DNA of 39,054 bases, taken from contig SKYA01000076.1 of the NCBI GenBank assembly GCA_007128135.1, positions 1 to 39,054 on the forward strand, written 5' to 3'. Origin of the DNA: Paracoccaceae bacterium. Lineage in GTDB: Bacteria > Pseudomonadota > Alphaproteobacteria > Rhodobacterales > Rhodobacteraceae. Under the pieces are notes generated by a model that had not been told where the DNA came from, made no database searches, and saw only the letters and a program-made list of their open reading frames with translations. Below are positions 1 to 8,815 of this stretch, piece by piece; within the stretch, counting starts at the first letter, position 1; each line of letters opens with the position of its first letter. Both the position numbers and the translations under genes were made by a program.

Positions 1-34
1 GGGCAGGGCGGCGGGCCCGGCATGGTCGGACTGA

Positions 35-262
35 CTATTGCTCAGGCGGAGCATCCGGGTCAGGCTGGCTGACCCCGCGGAACAGCCGCTTGAGGGGCAA
101 CGCCCAGAGAAAGCCCAGAACGACATAGATCACGAGTTCCAGCAGAAAGGGCGGGCGGTCGAACAGGTCGATCACATTCACCGCCACCACGATATAGAGC
201 GGCAATGCCACCACGAGCGCGAACAGCGCCCAGCGTCTGCGGGCTTTCCATGACATGGCCAT
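35..262 (-). CDS. DUF2842 family small membrane protein
   Basis: This 75-residue protein has no known function. It shows a basic N-terminus (SWKARRRW), then two hydrophobic segments at about residues 7-27 and 37-55, giving a predicted two-pass inner-membrane protein with a short charged C-terminal tail. Length and the WALPLKRLFRG-like end fit the alphaproteobacterial DUF2842 family. The ATG at 262-260 overlaps the purA stop codon (TGATG), so it is probably translated by coupling to purA; a second ATG two codons later is also possible. The open frame continues upstream of this ATG inside purA but has no support there. The family assignment is from recognition of the pattern, not a search. Confidence 0.8.
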   Translation of the reverse strand: MAMSWKARRRWALFALVVALPLYIVVAVNVIDLFDRPPFLLELVIYVVLGFLWALPLKRLFRGVSQPDPDAPPEQ

Positions 263-1554
263 CAGTCTGCAAACGGGTCCTTGACCAGAATGGTATCGTC
301 GCGTTCGGGTGAGGTGGAAAGTAGGGCGACCGGACAATCGATCAACTCCTCCACGCGACGCACATACTTGATGGCATTGGCTGGCAGCTCCGCCCAGGAC
401 CGCGCGCCCTCGGTGCTCTCGTGCCAGCCCGGCATCTCCTCATAGACAGGTTCGCAGCGTGCCTGCGCGTCCGAGGCCGTAGGCAGGTAATCCAGCACCT
501 CGCCATCCAGCCTGTAGCCCACGCAGACCTTCAGCACCTCAAAGCCGTCCAGCACATCGAGCTTGGTCAGCGCAATGCCATTGACACCCGAGGTCGCGCA
601 GGTCTGGCGCACAAGACAGGCATCGAACCAGCCGCAGCGGCGCTTGCGCCCCGTGGTCGTGCCGAATTCATGCCCTCGCTCGCCCAGCCGCTCGCCATCG
701 GCATCTTGCAATTCGGTCGGAAAAGGCCCCTCGCCCACACGCGTCGTGTAGGCCTTCACGATCCCGAGGACATAATCGATCGCGCCGGGGCCGATACCCA
801 CCCCGGTCGCGGCCTGCCCGGCAATCACGTTCGAGGAAGTCACGAAGGGGTAGGTTCCGAAATCGACATCCAGCAATGCCCCCTGCGCGCCTTCGAACAG
901 GATACGTTTTCCGGCCTTGCGCTTGTCATTGAGCACTTTCCAGACAGGTGCCGCGAACCGCAGGATCTCGGGCGCGATGCGGCGCAATTCCGCCAGCAGC
1001 GCGTCACGGTTGATCGGCTCCAGCCCCAGCCCGGCGCGCAGCGCGTTGTGATGGACAAGCGCTCGGTCCACGCGGGTCTGCAGGGTCGCCTCATCCGCCA
1101 GATCGGCCACGCGGATCACACGGCGGCCAACCTTGTCCTCGTAGGCCGGACCGATCCCGCGCCCGGTGGTGCCGATCCTGGCCACCGTCGTCTGGCCCTC
1201 GCGCGCGCGGTCCAGTTCGCCATGAAAGGGCAGGATCAGCGGCGTGTTCTCGGCAATCATCAGCGTCTCGGGCGTGATCTCGATGCCCTGCGCGCGGATC
1301 GTCTCGATCTCGCGTAACAGATGCCAGGGGTCGAGCACCACGCCATTGCCGATGACCGACAGCTTGCCACCCCGCACCACACCCGAGGGCAGGGCGTGCA
1401 ACTTGTAGACCGTGCCATCCACCACTAGCGTATGACCGGCATTATGCCCTCCCTGAAAGCGGGCCACCACATCGGCGCGCTCTGACAGCCAGTCGACGAT
1501 CTTGCCTTTCCCCTCGTCCCCCCATTGGGCACCGACGACAACGACATTGGCCAT
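262..1554 (-). CDS. purA: adenylosuccinate synthetase
   Basis: This enzyme makes adenylosuccinate from IMP, aspartate and GTP, the first committed step of AMP synthesis in the cytosol. The protein has 430 residues, the normal family length. It starts with the signature GDEGKGK at residues 12-18, where D13 is the catalytic aspartate, then HNAGHT at 37-42 with catalytic H41, and a TKLD guanine-recognition motif in the C-terminal third. The ATG at 1554 is preferred: AGAGGAG lies 8 bases upstream, whereas the in-frame TTG at 1560 sits closer to that site. The DUF2842 gene follows with a one-base overlap. The gene is divergent from secG across about 150 bases. Confidence 0.97.
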   Translation of the reverse strand: MANVVVVGAQWGDEGKGKIVDWLSERADVVARFQGGHNAGHTLVVDGTVYKLHALPSGVVRGGKLSVIGNGVVLDPWHLLREIETIRAQGIEITPETLMIAENTPLILPFHGELDRAREGQTTVARIGTTGRGIGPAYEDKVGRRVIRVADLADEATLQTRVDRALVHHNALRAGLGLEPINRDALLAELRRIAPEILRFAAPVWKVLNDKRKAGKRILFEGAQGALLDVDFGTYPFVTSSNVIAGQAATGVGIGPGAIDYVLGIVKAYTTRVGEGPFPTELQDADGERLGERGHEFGTTTGRKRRCGWFDACLVRQTCATSGVNGIALTKLDVLDGFEVLKVCVGYRLDGEVLDYLPTASDAQARCEPVYEEMPGWHESTEGARSWAELPANAIKYVRRVEELIDCPVALLSTSPERDDTILVKDPFAD

Positions 1555-1710
1555 GCGCAAGGCTCCTCTGATGCAGCAAACCGACGCCCGTCATAGCTTG
1601 TCGCCGCGACAGGGAAAACCCGAAACTCTGCGGGCAGCACCTGCAAGAGGGGTTGCGGGCAAGGCGGCCAGCGCCTAAGTAGGCCGCACCATGAATAACG
1701 GGTTGTCCTG

Positions 1711-2073
1711 ATGCAGAATGTCGTGCTGATTGTCCATCTCCTGCTGGCTTTGTCGCTGATCGGCGTCGTCCTGGTGCAGCGGTCCGAGGGTGGCGGTCTT
1801 GGCATCGGCGGGGGCGATGGCGCCCCGGGCGCGGGCCGTCCGCCCCTGACGGCCATGGCAAAACTGACATGGGCTCTGGCGATTGCCTTTATCGCAACCT
1901 CGCTGACGCTGACCATCATAGCCGCACAGCAATCCGCGACAACGTCGGTTCTGGACCGGCTCGGGGTGCCGACAGCCCCCAGCGCGCCCGCTGTGCCGCA
2001 GCTTCCGGCAGGCGACAGCCTGCTGCCGCCGCCCGCAGCGGACGACTCGCTGGCGCCGCCCCCGGCAGACTGA
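1711..2073 (+). CDS. secG: preprotein translocase subunit SecG
   Basis: SecG is the small accessory subunit of the SecYEG protein-export channel in the inner membrane. The 120-residue protein has a first membrane helix at about residues 3-22, the family motif VLVQRSEGGGLG at 20-31, a glycine-rich cytoplasmic loop, and a second helix at about 52-72. The last 40 residues form an Ala/Pro-rich tail, typical of alphaproteobacterial SecG. The start ATG overlaps the stop of a six-codon open frame (1691-1711, TGATG), and no strong ribosome-binding site is visible before it. secG followed by pyrG is a common arrangement in this class. Confidence 0.93.
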   Translation: MQNVVLIVHLLLALSLIGVVLVQRSEGGGLGIGGGDGAPGAGRPPLTAMAKLTWALAIAFIATSLTLTIIAAQQSATTSVLDRLGVPTAPSAPAVPQLPAGDSLLPPPAADDSLAPPPAD

Positions 2074-2224
2074 GATCTGCCACAATCTATAGTCAGGCGC
2101 AGCTTTTTCGCGCCATCATCTTGCGGTTTGAGGCGAAGTCGGGTAAGTCTCGACTCCCGTGGTGGTCGTGTTCTGCGACGCGTGCCAGACCAGTCATTTC
2201 AGCTATCACGGGGGTCGTGTGACC

Positions 2225-3868
2225 ATGGCACGCTATGTCTTCATCACGGGTGGTGTGGTCTCGAGCCTTGGCAAGGGGCTGGCCTCGGCCGCTCTGGGGG
2301 CGTTGTTGCAGGCGCGCGGCTTTACCGTAAGGCTACGCAAGCTTGACCCCTATCTGAATGTCGATCCCGGCACCATGTCGCCCTTCGAGCATGGCGAGGT
2401 CTTTGTCACCGATGATGGTGCCGAGACCGATCTGGACCTGGGCCATTACGAGCGTTTCACAGGAGTCGCGGCGCGCAGGACTGATTCGGTCTCATCGGGG
2501 CGGATCTATTCCAACGTGCTCGAGAAGGAACGCCGTGGCGACTATCTGGGCAAGACCATTCAGGTGATTCCGCATGTCACCAACGAGATCAAGGAGTTCC
2601 TCGCCATCGGAGCGGATGAGGTCGATTTCATGCTCTGCGAGATCGGCGGCACCGTGGGCGATATCGAGGGACTGCCGTTTTTCGAGGCCATCCGCCAGTT
2701 CAGCCATGAACATCCACGCGGTCAGTGCATCTTCATGCACCTCACGCTGCTGCCCTATCTGGCCGCATCCGGCGAGTTGAAGACCAAGCCGACACAGCAC
2801 TCGGTCAAGGAATTGCAGTCGATCGGGATTGCCCCCGATGTGCTGGTCTGTCGCTCGGAACAGCCCATCCCCGAAAAGGAACGCCAGAAAATTGCGCTGT
2901 TCTGCAATGTCAGGCCTGAAGCGGTAATCCCGGCCTATGATCTGAAATCGATCTATGAGGCGCCCCTGGCGTATCATGAGGCCGGGCTCGATCAGGCCGT
3001 GCTCGACGCTTTCGGCATCACGCCCGCCCCGCGCCCCAATCTGGCGCGCTGGGAAGACGTGATGGACCGGTTGAAAAACCCCGAAGGCGAGGTGCGCATC
3101 GCCATCGTGGGCAAATATGTCCAGCTTGAGGACGCCTACAAATCCATCAAGGAAGCACTCGTGCATGGCGGCATCGCCAATCGCGTCAAGGTGCAGGTCG
3201 AATGGATCGATGCCAGCGTCTTCGACAGTGCCGATCCCGGCCCCGCGCTGGAGGATTTCCACGCGATTCTCGTACCCGGCGGCTTTGGCGAACGCGGAAC
3301 CGAAGGCAAGATCAGGGCGGCGACCTATGCGCGGGAAAAGAAGATCCCCTATTTCGGTATCTGCCTGGGCATGCAGATGGCCGTGATCGAGGCGGCGCGC
3401 AATCTGGCCGGCATTGCCGATGCGGGATCCGAGGAGTTCGACCATGAGGCAGGAAAGAAGCGTTTCACGCCGGTCGTCTATCACCTCAAGGAATGGGTGC
3501 AGGGGAACCACAAGGTCGAACGCAAGCCCGGCGACGACAAGGGCGGGACGATGCGCCTCGGGGCCTACAGTGCAGCACTCAAGGAGGGCTCGCGCGTGGC
3601 ACGGATTTACGGCACCACCCGGATCGAGGAACGCCACCGCCACCGCTACGAGGTGGACACGCGCTTTCGCGAGGCGCTCGAAGGCAAGGGTCTGACCTTT
3701 TCCGGCATGTCGCCCGATGGCAAGCTGCCCGAGATCGTCGAGCATGAGGATCACCCCTGGTTCATCGGCGTGCAGTTCCACCCGGAACTGAAATCCAAGC
3801 CTTTCGATCCGCATCCGCTCTTTGCCGATTTCGTGCGCGCTGCGGTCGAGGTCTCGCGACTGGTCTGA
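2225..3868 (+). CDS. pyrG: CTP synthase
   Basis: CTP synthase aminates UTP to CTP with glutamine and ATP, the last step of pyrimidine nucleotide synthesis. The protein has 547 residues, as expected. The N-terminal synthase domain begins [19 protein letters not shown], with the nucleotide-binding loop at about 13-20. The C-terminal class I glutamine amidotransferase domain has its nucleophile in GICLGMQ (C380) and the other triad members in the FHPE motif (H519, E521). The ATG at 2225 was chosen because homologues begin [10 protein letters not shown] and a G-rich stretch lies just upstream. The open frame extends further upstream without homology. A small hairpin (3869-3883) follows the stop but lacks a T-run. 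Confidence 0.97.
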   Translation: MARYVFITGGVVSSLGKGLASAALGALLQARGFTVRLRKLDPYLNVDPGTMSPFEHGEVFVTDDGAETDLDLGHYERFTGVAARRTDSVSSGRIYSNVLEKERRGDYLGKTIQVIPHVTNEIKEFLAIGADEVDFMLCEIGGTVGDIEGLPFFEAIRQFSHEHPRGQCIFMHLTLLPYLAASGELKTKPTQHSVKELQSIGIAPDVLVCRSEQPIPEKERQKIALFCNVRPEAVIPAYDLKSIYEAPLAYHEAGLDQAVLDAFGITPAPRPNLARWEDVMDRLKNPEGEVRIAIVGKYVQLEDAYKSIKEALVHGGIANRVKVQVEWIDASVFDSADPGPALEDFHAILVPGGFGERGTEGKIRAATYAREKKIPYFGICLGMQMAVIEAARNLAGIADAGSEEFDHEAGKKRFTPVVYHLKEWVQGNHKVERKPGDDKGGTMRLGAYSAALKEGSRVARIYGTTRIEERHRHRYEVDTRFREALEGKGLTFSGMSPDGKLPEIVEHEDHPWFIGVQFHPELKSKPFDPHPLFADFVRAAVEVSRLV

Positions 3869-3940
3869 CCTGTCGCGGACAGGCTGGCCCATGTCGCGCG
3901 GGGGCGTGCAGGCACGCACGGCCCTTGCAACCCTGTCGGC

Positions 3941-4621
3941 ATGGAACAGCAGACCCCGCCCGCGCTCTTGTCCGACCGGCCCGCTTGGGGCTATCTGCTG
4001 CGCGATTTTCTCGAGATGTACCGCGTCATCCCGGCAGGCGGCAGTGCCAGGATACGCGCCCACCAGCGGCTTGTGCGCGAGCGTATCGCCTCGGTGCTGC
4101 GCACCAATCCGGCCCTGCGCGAGACCGACCCGGCCCGCAAGCCCGTGGCCGCCCATCTGCAACGCGCGCTCGATCAGGGGCGCGGCACCTGCATGTCGCG
4201 GGTGATCCGCAGCATCGACGGGCTCGCGGCGCAACTGTGCTGGCAATATGGCTACGAGAAGGTGCCACGCGGGCTGGATCAGAAATACGCCTACGTCGAA
4301 CTGCTCGGCCCGACAGGGCCCGTGCCCAGCGACCAAATCATCCTCGGGCTGGTGCTGTTCGCGCCATCCTGCGTCTACCCCACCCATGCGCATGACGGTA
4401 TCACCGAATCCTATATCTGCCTGTCAGGCGCGATGTCGCAGAACGACCAGGGCGTCTATGTGCCCGGCTCGATGATCTTCAATCCTCCCGGACAAATGCA
4501 CCGGATCACCGTGGCTGACAGTGAACCCTCGCTGCTCGCCTATGCCTGGACCGGATCCGCCGAGAAACTGGTATCACAGAAGATGGTGTTCAGCCGAAAA
4601 CCCCGCAACGCCACCCGATAA
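3941..4621 (+). CDS. dddL: DMSP lyase, DddL-type cupin
   Basis: DddL cleaves dimethylsulfoniopropionate (DMSP) to dimethyl sulfide and acrylate. The 226-residue protein has a helical N-terminal half and a single C-terminal cupin. The metal-site motif is visible as H149-x-H151 followed by E156 and Y158 (within THAHDGITESYICLSG), with the third histidine at H187 in PPGQMHRI. Length, the TESY pattern and the LLAYAWTG segment near 199-205 match DddL as I remember it rather than DddQ or DddW, which are less similar outside the cupin core. It stands alone after pyrG with a weak ribosome-binding site and no adjacent transporter or acrylate genes. acuI and a dmdA-like gene lie 34 kb away. Substrate is inferred from family resemblance. 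Confidence 0.78.
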   Translation: MEQQTPPALLSDRPAWGYLLRDFLEMYRVIPAGGSARIRAHQRLVRERIASVLRTNPALRETDPARKPVAAHLQRALDQGRGTCMSRVIRSIDGLAAQLCWQYGYEKVPRGLDQKYAYVELLGPTGPVPSDQIILGLVLFAPSCVYPTHAHDGITESYICLSGAMSQNDQGVYVPGSMIFNPPGQMHRITVADSEPSLLAYAWTGSAEKLVSQKMVFSRKPRNATR

Positions 4622-4680
4622 GGGCTGGCTATGCCGTGGTTTTCGCGCATAGTGCCGCAAGTCCAGACAGGGAGCCCCCC

Positions 4681-5145
4681 ATGAGCAACACAATCGAAGC
4701 CCGTCTTGCCGAACTTGGCCTGAGCCTGCCCGACGCGCCGGCGCCAGCGGCGAATTATGTTCCCTTTGTCCAGAGCGGTGCGCTCGTGTTCATCTCGGGC
4801 CAGATCAGCGCCGGCCCCGAGGGGCTGATCTGCGGCACGCTGGGCGATGATCTGGAGGTCGAGGCCGGGATCGCAGCTGCGCGCGCCTGCGGGCTGGCAC
4901 TGATCGCGCAGCTTCGCGCGGCCTGCGAGGGCGACCTGACACGCCTGCGCAGGGTGGTCAAGCTGACCGGATTCGTGAACTGCGCCCCCGATTTCACGGA
5001 CCAGCCCAAGGTCGTGAACGGCTGTTCGGACCTTATGGTCGCCGTTTTCGGCGAGGCCGGTCGCCATGCGCGCGCGGCAGTCGGCGCTCCGTCACTGCCC
5101 CTTGGCGTGGCCGTCGAGATCGAGGGAATATTCGAGATCGGCTGA
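4681..5145 (+). CDS. RidA family protein (YjgF-like, 154 residues)
   Basis: Members of the RidA/YjgF superfamily include deaminases that hydrolyse reactive 2-aminoacrylate enamines, but this longer subgroup of about 150 residues is mostly uncharacterised. The sequence shows the typical core: FISGQISAGPEG at about 37-48, a long helix at about 62-85, the strand RVVKLTGFVN, and the end SLPLGVAVEIEGIFEI. The usual C-terminal arginine of the RidA active site is not evident, so deaminase activity is uncertain. The ATG at 4681 has a purine-rich stretch upstream (GGGAG) and gives the expected N-terminus; an upstream in-frame alternative start has no homology. It ends before a palindrome shared with the convergent tetR gene. 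Confidence 0.85.
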   Translation: MSNTIEARLAELGLSLPDAPAPAANYVPFVQSGALVFISGQISAGPEGLICGTLGDDLEVEAGIAAARACGLALIAQLRAACEGDLTRLRRVVKLTGFVNCAPDFTDQPKVVNGCSDLMVAVFGEAGRHARAAVGAPSLPLGVAVEIEGIFEIG

Positions 5146-5166
5146 TCAGGGCGCCGAGCTGTGAAT

Positions 5167-5187
5167 GGTGGGTGCACAGCACCCACC
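5167..5187. repeat. REP-like palindrome between convergent genes
   Basis: A perfect 9-base inverted repeat (GGTGGGTGC / GCACCCACC) surrounds a 3-base loop ACA, followed by CTACGG. It lies in the 62-base gap between the convergent RidA and TetR genes. There is no T-run on either side, so a classical intrinsic terminator is unlikely. I recall similar GGTGGGTGC-type palindromes scattered through Rhodobacterales intergenic regions. It may limit read-through or stabilise transcript ends. Confidence 0.65.
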
Positions 5188-5207
5188 CTACGGACAACGT
5201 TTTCCTT

Positions 5208-5837
5208 TCAGTCTCTCGCCTGCGCCCCGTAGCGCGCAAGGAACATGTCGACCGCCCCATCGACGACGCGGGCGATCTCGGCGTCGGAGAAGCGGGTCTG
5301 CATGCCGCACAGGATGCGGTCACAGATGGTGGTCTGACAGAGCTGCAAGAACTGGTCCGCTGCCAGATCGTAATCCTCGATCACCAACTGCCCGCGGGCC
5401 TGCGCCGTGCGAAAATACGCGCCCAGACGCGCGCGCCCAAGCTCGGGGCCGGTCTCGTAGAACAACTGCCCGATCTCGGGGAAACGGGGCGATTCTGAGA
5501 CGCAGATGCGATACATCGCCAACGCGAAATCCGACATCAGGTAAGCCACCATGCGCTGCGCCGCCTCGCGCAGGACAAGTTCGGGCGGAGTGTCGCTGCT
5601 GCCGAGTTCCACGGCCGCGTCCGCCAGACGCAGGATCTCGGCGCGATAGACCTCGGTGAACAAATGCCTCTTGTCGGGGAAATAGCTGTAGAGCGTGGCC
5701 TTGGACACGCCGCTCACACGCGCGATCTCATCGACGCTGGCGCGCTCGTATCCCATCTCGACAAAGACTTCGCGCGCCCCCGCGAGCACCTGGTCGAACT
5801 TGCGGCCCTGCCGGATTGCACTTGCGGTTGCGGTCAT
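5208..5837 (-). CDS. TetR/AcrR family transcriptional regulator
   Basis: This 209-residue one-component repressor has an N-terminal TetR helix-turn-helix at about residues 14-60; the recognition region reads SVDEIARVSGVSKATLYSYFPDK. The all-helical C-terminal ligand domain resembles the AefR-like type (about 85-200). The ATG at 5837 has an ideal AGAGGAG site 5 bases upstream. It is divergent from the AEC transporter gene with 97 bases between them, the usual arrangement for a TetR protein controlling its neighbour. The ligand is unknown. The frame is open 26 codons further upstream but that stretch covers the divergent promoter region. Confidence 0.93.
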   Translation of the reverse strand: MTATASAIRQGRKFDQVLAGAREVFVEMGYERASVDEIARVSGVSKATLYSYFPDKRHLFTEVYRAEILRLADAAVELGSSDTPPELVLREAAQRMVAYLMSDFALAMYRICVSESPRFPEIGQLFYETGPELGRARLGAYFRTAQARGQLVIEDYDLAADQFLQLCQTTICDRILCGMQTRFSDAEIARVVDGAVDMFLARYGAQARD

Positions 5838-5934
5838 GTTGTCTCCTCTTGCCCTCAAGATAGTGCCTTGCATCCCCCGGGAAAAGCACGCCTGACTGGT
5901 GGTGCCCCGACTCACCTGTTAACACGTTCAGAAC

Positions 5935-6864
5935 ATGATCGAGATTTTTCTCAAGACGCTGCCGTTCTTCGGTCTGATCGGGCTTGGCTTCGGTGCCGGC
6001 CGCTCGGGATTCTTTCCGCCCGAAGCCACGGCCTACCTGACGAAATTCGTCTTCTACTTCGCGCTCTCGGCCATGCTGTTCGGCTTTGCCGCCAATCTCA
6101 GCCTGTCGGACGTGTTCGACCTGCGCGCCGCCGCCGCCTATCTCTGGGCCTGCGCAGTGCTCTACATCCTTGTCATGGGCGTGGCCTTCCTGCGTCGCGC
6201 CAGGCTGGTCGAGGCCCTGATCGAGGCGCAATGCAGCATCATCGGCAATACCGGGTTTCTGGGCGTGCCGATGCTGGTCGTGCTGCTGGGGGCGTATTCC
6301 GTGCCGACCGTGCTGCTGGTGCTGACCATAGACATGATCGTGTTCTCGACCCTCTTCGTGATGCTCATCACGCTCGCCCGGGATGGCCGGGTGGATGCCA
6401 CGCTGCCGCGCAAGCTTGCGGTGGCGGTGCTGAAGAACCCGATGGTTGTGGCGATGGCACTGGGGCTGATCTGGTCCGCCACGGGCTGGACCGTGCCCGC
6501 CATTGCCAACCAGTTCCTGACCCTGCTGGGTGCAGCGGCCACCCCCTGTGCCCTGTTTGCCATCGGCGCGTCGCTGGCTGACAAGAAGGTCGAGCGACTG
6601 AGAATCGTAAGCTGGCTGACTTTTGGCAAGCTGGTGCTGCATCCAGCGCTGGTCGCGCTGTCGGCGCTCGCGCTGTTCGGGGTGAATCCGCAGGTCGCGG
6701 GCGTGCTGATTGCCGCCGCAGCCCTTCCGGTTGCCGGCAATGTCTTCATCCTCGCGCAGCATTACAACACTGGCCCCGCACGTGTCTCAGCGGCAATTCT
6801 TGTCTCGACCCTTGTCAGCATCGCGACAGTCCCGGTGGTGATTGCATGGGTGACGGGGTTCTGA
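5935..6864 (+). CDS. AEC family transporter (auxin efflux carrier family)
   Basis: This 309-residue polytopic inner-membrane protein has about ten hydrophobic segments. The AEC fold is supported by the two half-repeats, IIGNTGFLGVPM near residues 101-112 and the PVAGNVFILAQHY region near 263-275. Bacterial AEC proteins include malonate and other carboxylate permeases, so the substrate is probably a small organic anion, but nothing here fixes it. The start ATG has only a weak ribosome-binding site. The divergent TetR gene suggests inducible control. The gap holds a TGTTAACA palindrome at about 5918-5925 that could be part of an operator, which is an inference from position only. Confidence 0.9.
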   Translation: MIEIFLKTLPFFGLIGLGFGAGRSGFFPPEATAYLTKFVFYFALSAMLFGFAANLSLSDVFDLRAAAAYLWACAVLYILVMGVAFLRRARLVEALIEAQCSIIGNTGFLGVPMLVVLLGAYSVPTVLLVLTIDMIVFSTLFVMLITLARDGRVDATLPRKLAVAVLKNPMVVAMALGLIWSATGWTVPAIANQFLTLLGAAATPCALFAIGASLADKKVERLRIVSWLTFGKLVLHPALVALSALALFGVNPQVAGVLIAAAALPVAGNVFILAQHYNTGPARVSAAILVSTLVSIATVPVVIAWVTGF

Positions 6865-6902
6865 CACGCTTGCAGACGGCGGACACACAGGAGGTAACGA
6901 CA

Positions 6903-7511
6903 ATGAACCCTGTTCAGGCAGTGGTCTTCGACATCGGCAATGTACTGCTGGGCTGGCAGCCCGAGCAGTTCTTCGACCGCGTCATCGGCCCGGAACGTCG
7001 CGCCGCCCTGTTTGCCGAGGTGGACCTGCACGGCATGAACCTGGCCGTGGACAGGGGCGCGTCGCTGCGCGAGAGCATCGCCGCGATGCGCGCAGCCCAT
7101 CCGGGATGGGCATCCGAGATCCAGATCTGGCAGGACCGCTGGAGCGAGATGCTGAGCCCCGTGCTGACCGAGAGCGTCGCGCTGATGCGCACCCTGCGCT
7201 CTGCCGGCCTGCCGGTCTATGCGCTGTCGAATTTCGGGGCCGAGACATTCGAGATCGCGCGCGCGGAGCATGCGTTTCTCGACGAGTTCGATCTGCGCTT
7301 CATTTCGGGCCAGCTCGGGGTCATGAAACCCGAGCCCGAGATTTACGCCATCGTCGAGGCAGCAACCTCATTTCCGCCCGACGCGCTGTTCTTCACCGAT
7401 GACAACGCCGCCAATATTGCACAGGCTGCACGGCGCGGCTGGCAGACGCATTTTTTTACAGGTGCCGCCGGGTTGAGGGACGCCTTGAATCTGCATGGAC
7501 TAAAGGTCTGA
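6903..7511 (+). CDS. HAD-family phosphatase (YihX-like)
   Basis: This is a 202-residue cytosolic HAD-superfamily hydrolase. All four motifs are visible: motif I FDIGNV with nucleophile D10, where glycine replaces the second aspartate as in the YihX-type group; motif II S109; motif III K142 in GVMKPEPEIY; and motif IV the acidic pair D166-D167 in FFTDDNAAN. The glycine replacement and DIGNV resemble sugar-phosphate phosphatases such as alpha-glucose-1-phosphatase, but the substrate cannot be read from sequence. The ATG at 6903 has an AGGAGG site 7 bases upstream. The ornithine cyclodeaminase-family gene begins 4 bases after the stop, suggesting a shared transcript. Confidence 0.93.
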   Translation: MNPVQAVVFDIGNVLLGWQPEQFFDRVIGPERRAALFAEVDLHGMNLAVDRGASLRESIAAMRAAHPGWASEIQIWQDRWSEMLSPVLTESVALMRTLRSAGLPVYALSNFGAETFEIARAEHAFLDEFDLRFISGQLGVMKPEPEIYAIVEAATSFPPDALFFTDDNAANIAQAARRGWQTHFFTGAAGLRDALNLHGLKV

Positions 7512-7515
7512 GAGA

Positions 7516-8430
7516 ATGCCCGTGCCTTTCATTACAGACGAGATCGAATCCCGCCTGGACTGGCTGGAATTGATTGACGCGCTCGAAAAGGGACATCGCG
7601 GACCACGGGCGGAAATATCCGACAGTTTCCTCTATCGCGGGGCCGATACGCTGCTGTCGCGTGCGGCATGGATTGACGGCATGGGAGCATTGGTCAAGAC
7701 CGCCACGATATTTCCGGGCAATCCCGAAAACGGGCAGGCTTCGGTCAATGGCGGTGTTTCGCTGTTCTCGGACAAGGATGGACTGCTCGAGGCGCTGATC
7801 GATTTCCACCTCGTGACCAGATGGAAAACCGCCGGCGACAGCCTGCTTGCGGCAAGCAGGCTGGCCCGCCCCGACAGTCGCAACATCACGCTTGTTGGCG
7901 CCGGAACCGTCGCGCGGAGCATGCATTCTGCCTATCGCGCGCTGTTTCCCGAAGCGCGCTTCACCATCTGGAATCGCAGCGAACCCGCCGCAGAAGCATT
8001 CGCGCGCGACCTGCCCGGCGTCCGGATCGCACAGGATCTGGAAAGTGCCGTAAGCACGGCCGATATCATCTGTACCGCCACCATGAGCACCGAGCCGCTC
8101 GTGAGGGGCGCGTGGCTGCGCCCCGGCCAGCACCTGGACCTGATCGGCGCCTTTCGACCCGATATGCGCGAAGTCGATGACGACGCAATCAGGCGCGCGC
8201 AGATTTTCGTTGATAGCCGCGAGACCACAATCGACCATATTGGAGAGTTGAAAATCCCGATTTCTCGCGGTGTCATCCTTCCTGACGATATATCTGCAGA
8301 CTTCTATGATATTGAATCGGGATTTTTCTGCAGGCGCGAACCAGAGGCCATCACAATTTCCAAGAATGGCGGCGGCGCGCATCTGGATTTGATGACGAGC
8401 CGGTATATTTATGAAAAATGGCTGACCTGA
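7516..8430 (+). CDS. ornithine cyclodeaminase/mu-crystallin family protein
   Basis: The 304-residue protein belongs to a family covering ornithine cyclodeaminase, alanine and other amino- or imino-acid dehydrogenases. A substrate-binding N-terminal half contains LVKTATIFPGN (K61), followed by the NAD(P)-binding Rossmann motif TLVGAGTVARS at about 125-135. The segments HLDLIGAFRPDMREVDDD and ETTIDHIGELKIPI are family hallmarks. True ornithine cyclodeaminases are usually longer (about 350) and this copy does not show enough to name a substrate. It follows the HAD gene by 4 bases. Base composition becomes AT-richer from about 8220 into the gap after it. Confidence 0.87.
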   Translation: MPVPFITDEIESRLDWLELIDALEKGHRGPRAEISDSFLYRGADTLLSRAAWIDGMGALVKTATIFPGNPENGQASVNGGVSLFSDKDGLLEALIDFHLVTRWKTAGDSLLAASRLARPDSRNITLVGAGTVARSMHSAYRALFPEARFTIWNRSEPAAEAFARDLPGVRIAQDLESAVSTADIICTATMSTEPLVRGAWLRPGQHLDLIGAFRPDMREVDDDAIRRAQIFVDSRETTIDHIGELKIPISRGVILPDDISADFYDIESGFFCRREPEAITISKNGGGAHLDLMTSRYIYEKWLT

Positions 8431-8503
8431 AAAATCTTTTCTCTTGAAATCCTGCCTGATTTGGAATTGAAGATAGTCTGTTAATGAAAAGAACGAGGAA
8501 AAC

Positions 8504-8815
8504 ATGTTCGACCTGAACACCATGTCCCTGCCGGAACTGAAGAAACTCCAGAAGGACGTCGCCAAGGCAATCGACAGTTTCGAGGAACGTCAGCGCAAGG
8601 CTGTTCTGGCCGAACTGGACGCGCTTGCACGAGAGCGCGGGTTCACCATCGAGCAGGTCGTCGGCGTGGCACCCGCGACAGGCCGCAAGCCGGTTGCGCC
8701 GAAATATGCCAATCCGGCCGACAGTTCGCAGACCTGGACCGGGCGCGGACGCAAGCCGAAATGGGTGATCGAGGCTCTGGAGAGCGGGAAAACGCTCGAA
8801 GATATGGCGATTTGA
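8504..8815 (+). CDS. hvrA: H-NS family nucleoid protein (HvrA-like)
   Basis: This 103-residue protein resembles the Rhodobacter regulator HvrA of the H-NS family. It has a coiled-coil N-terminal oligomerisation part (about residues 5-45, LPELKKLQKDVAKAIDSFEERQ) and the C-terminal DNA-binding motif at about 68-90, YANPADSSQTWTGRGRKPKW, whose TGRGRKPKW loop inserts into the minor groove of AT-rich DNA. In Rhodobacter capsulatus HvrA modulates light- and redox-dependent photosynthesis and nitrogen-fixation genes; whether it does so here is unknown, as no photosynthesis genes are in the window. The upstream 70 bases are AT-rich, a possible self-binding region. AGGA lies 4 bases before the ATG. 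Confidence 0.9.
   Translation: MFDLNTMSLPELKKLQKDVAKAIDSFEERQRKAVLAELDALARERGFTIEQVVGVAPATGRKPVAPKYANPADSSQTWTGRGRKPKWVIEALESGKTLEDMAI

Noticed and set aside
1-34. Possible start of another minus-strand gene (ATG at 23-21) after the DUF2842 gene
   Set aside because: Only seven full codons are inside the window and there is no further evidence.
3869-3883. Small hairpin after pyrG (CCTGTC-GCG-GACAGG) as a terminator
   Set aside because: The stem is short and no T-run follows.
2492-4393. Long open frame (633 codons) on the minus strand across pyrG and the DMSP lyase
   Set aside because: It is antisense to two well-supported genes, has no recognisable domain and no ribosome-binding site; long antisense frames are expected in GC-rich DNA with strong third-position bias.
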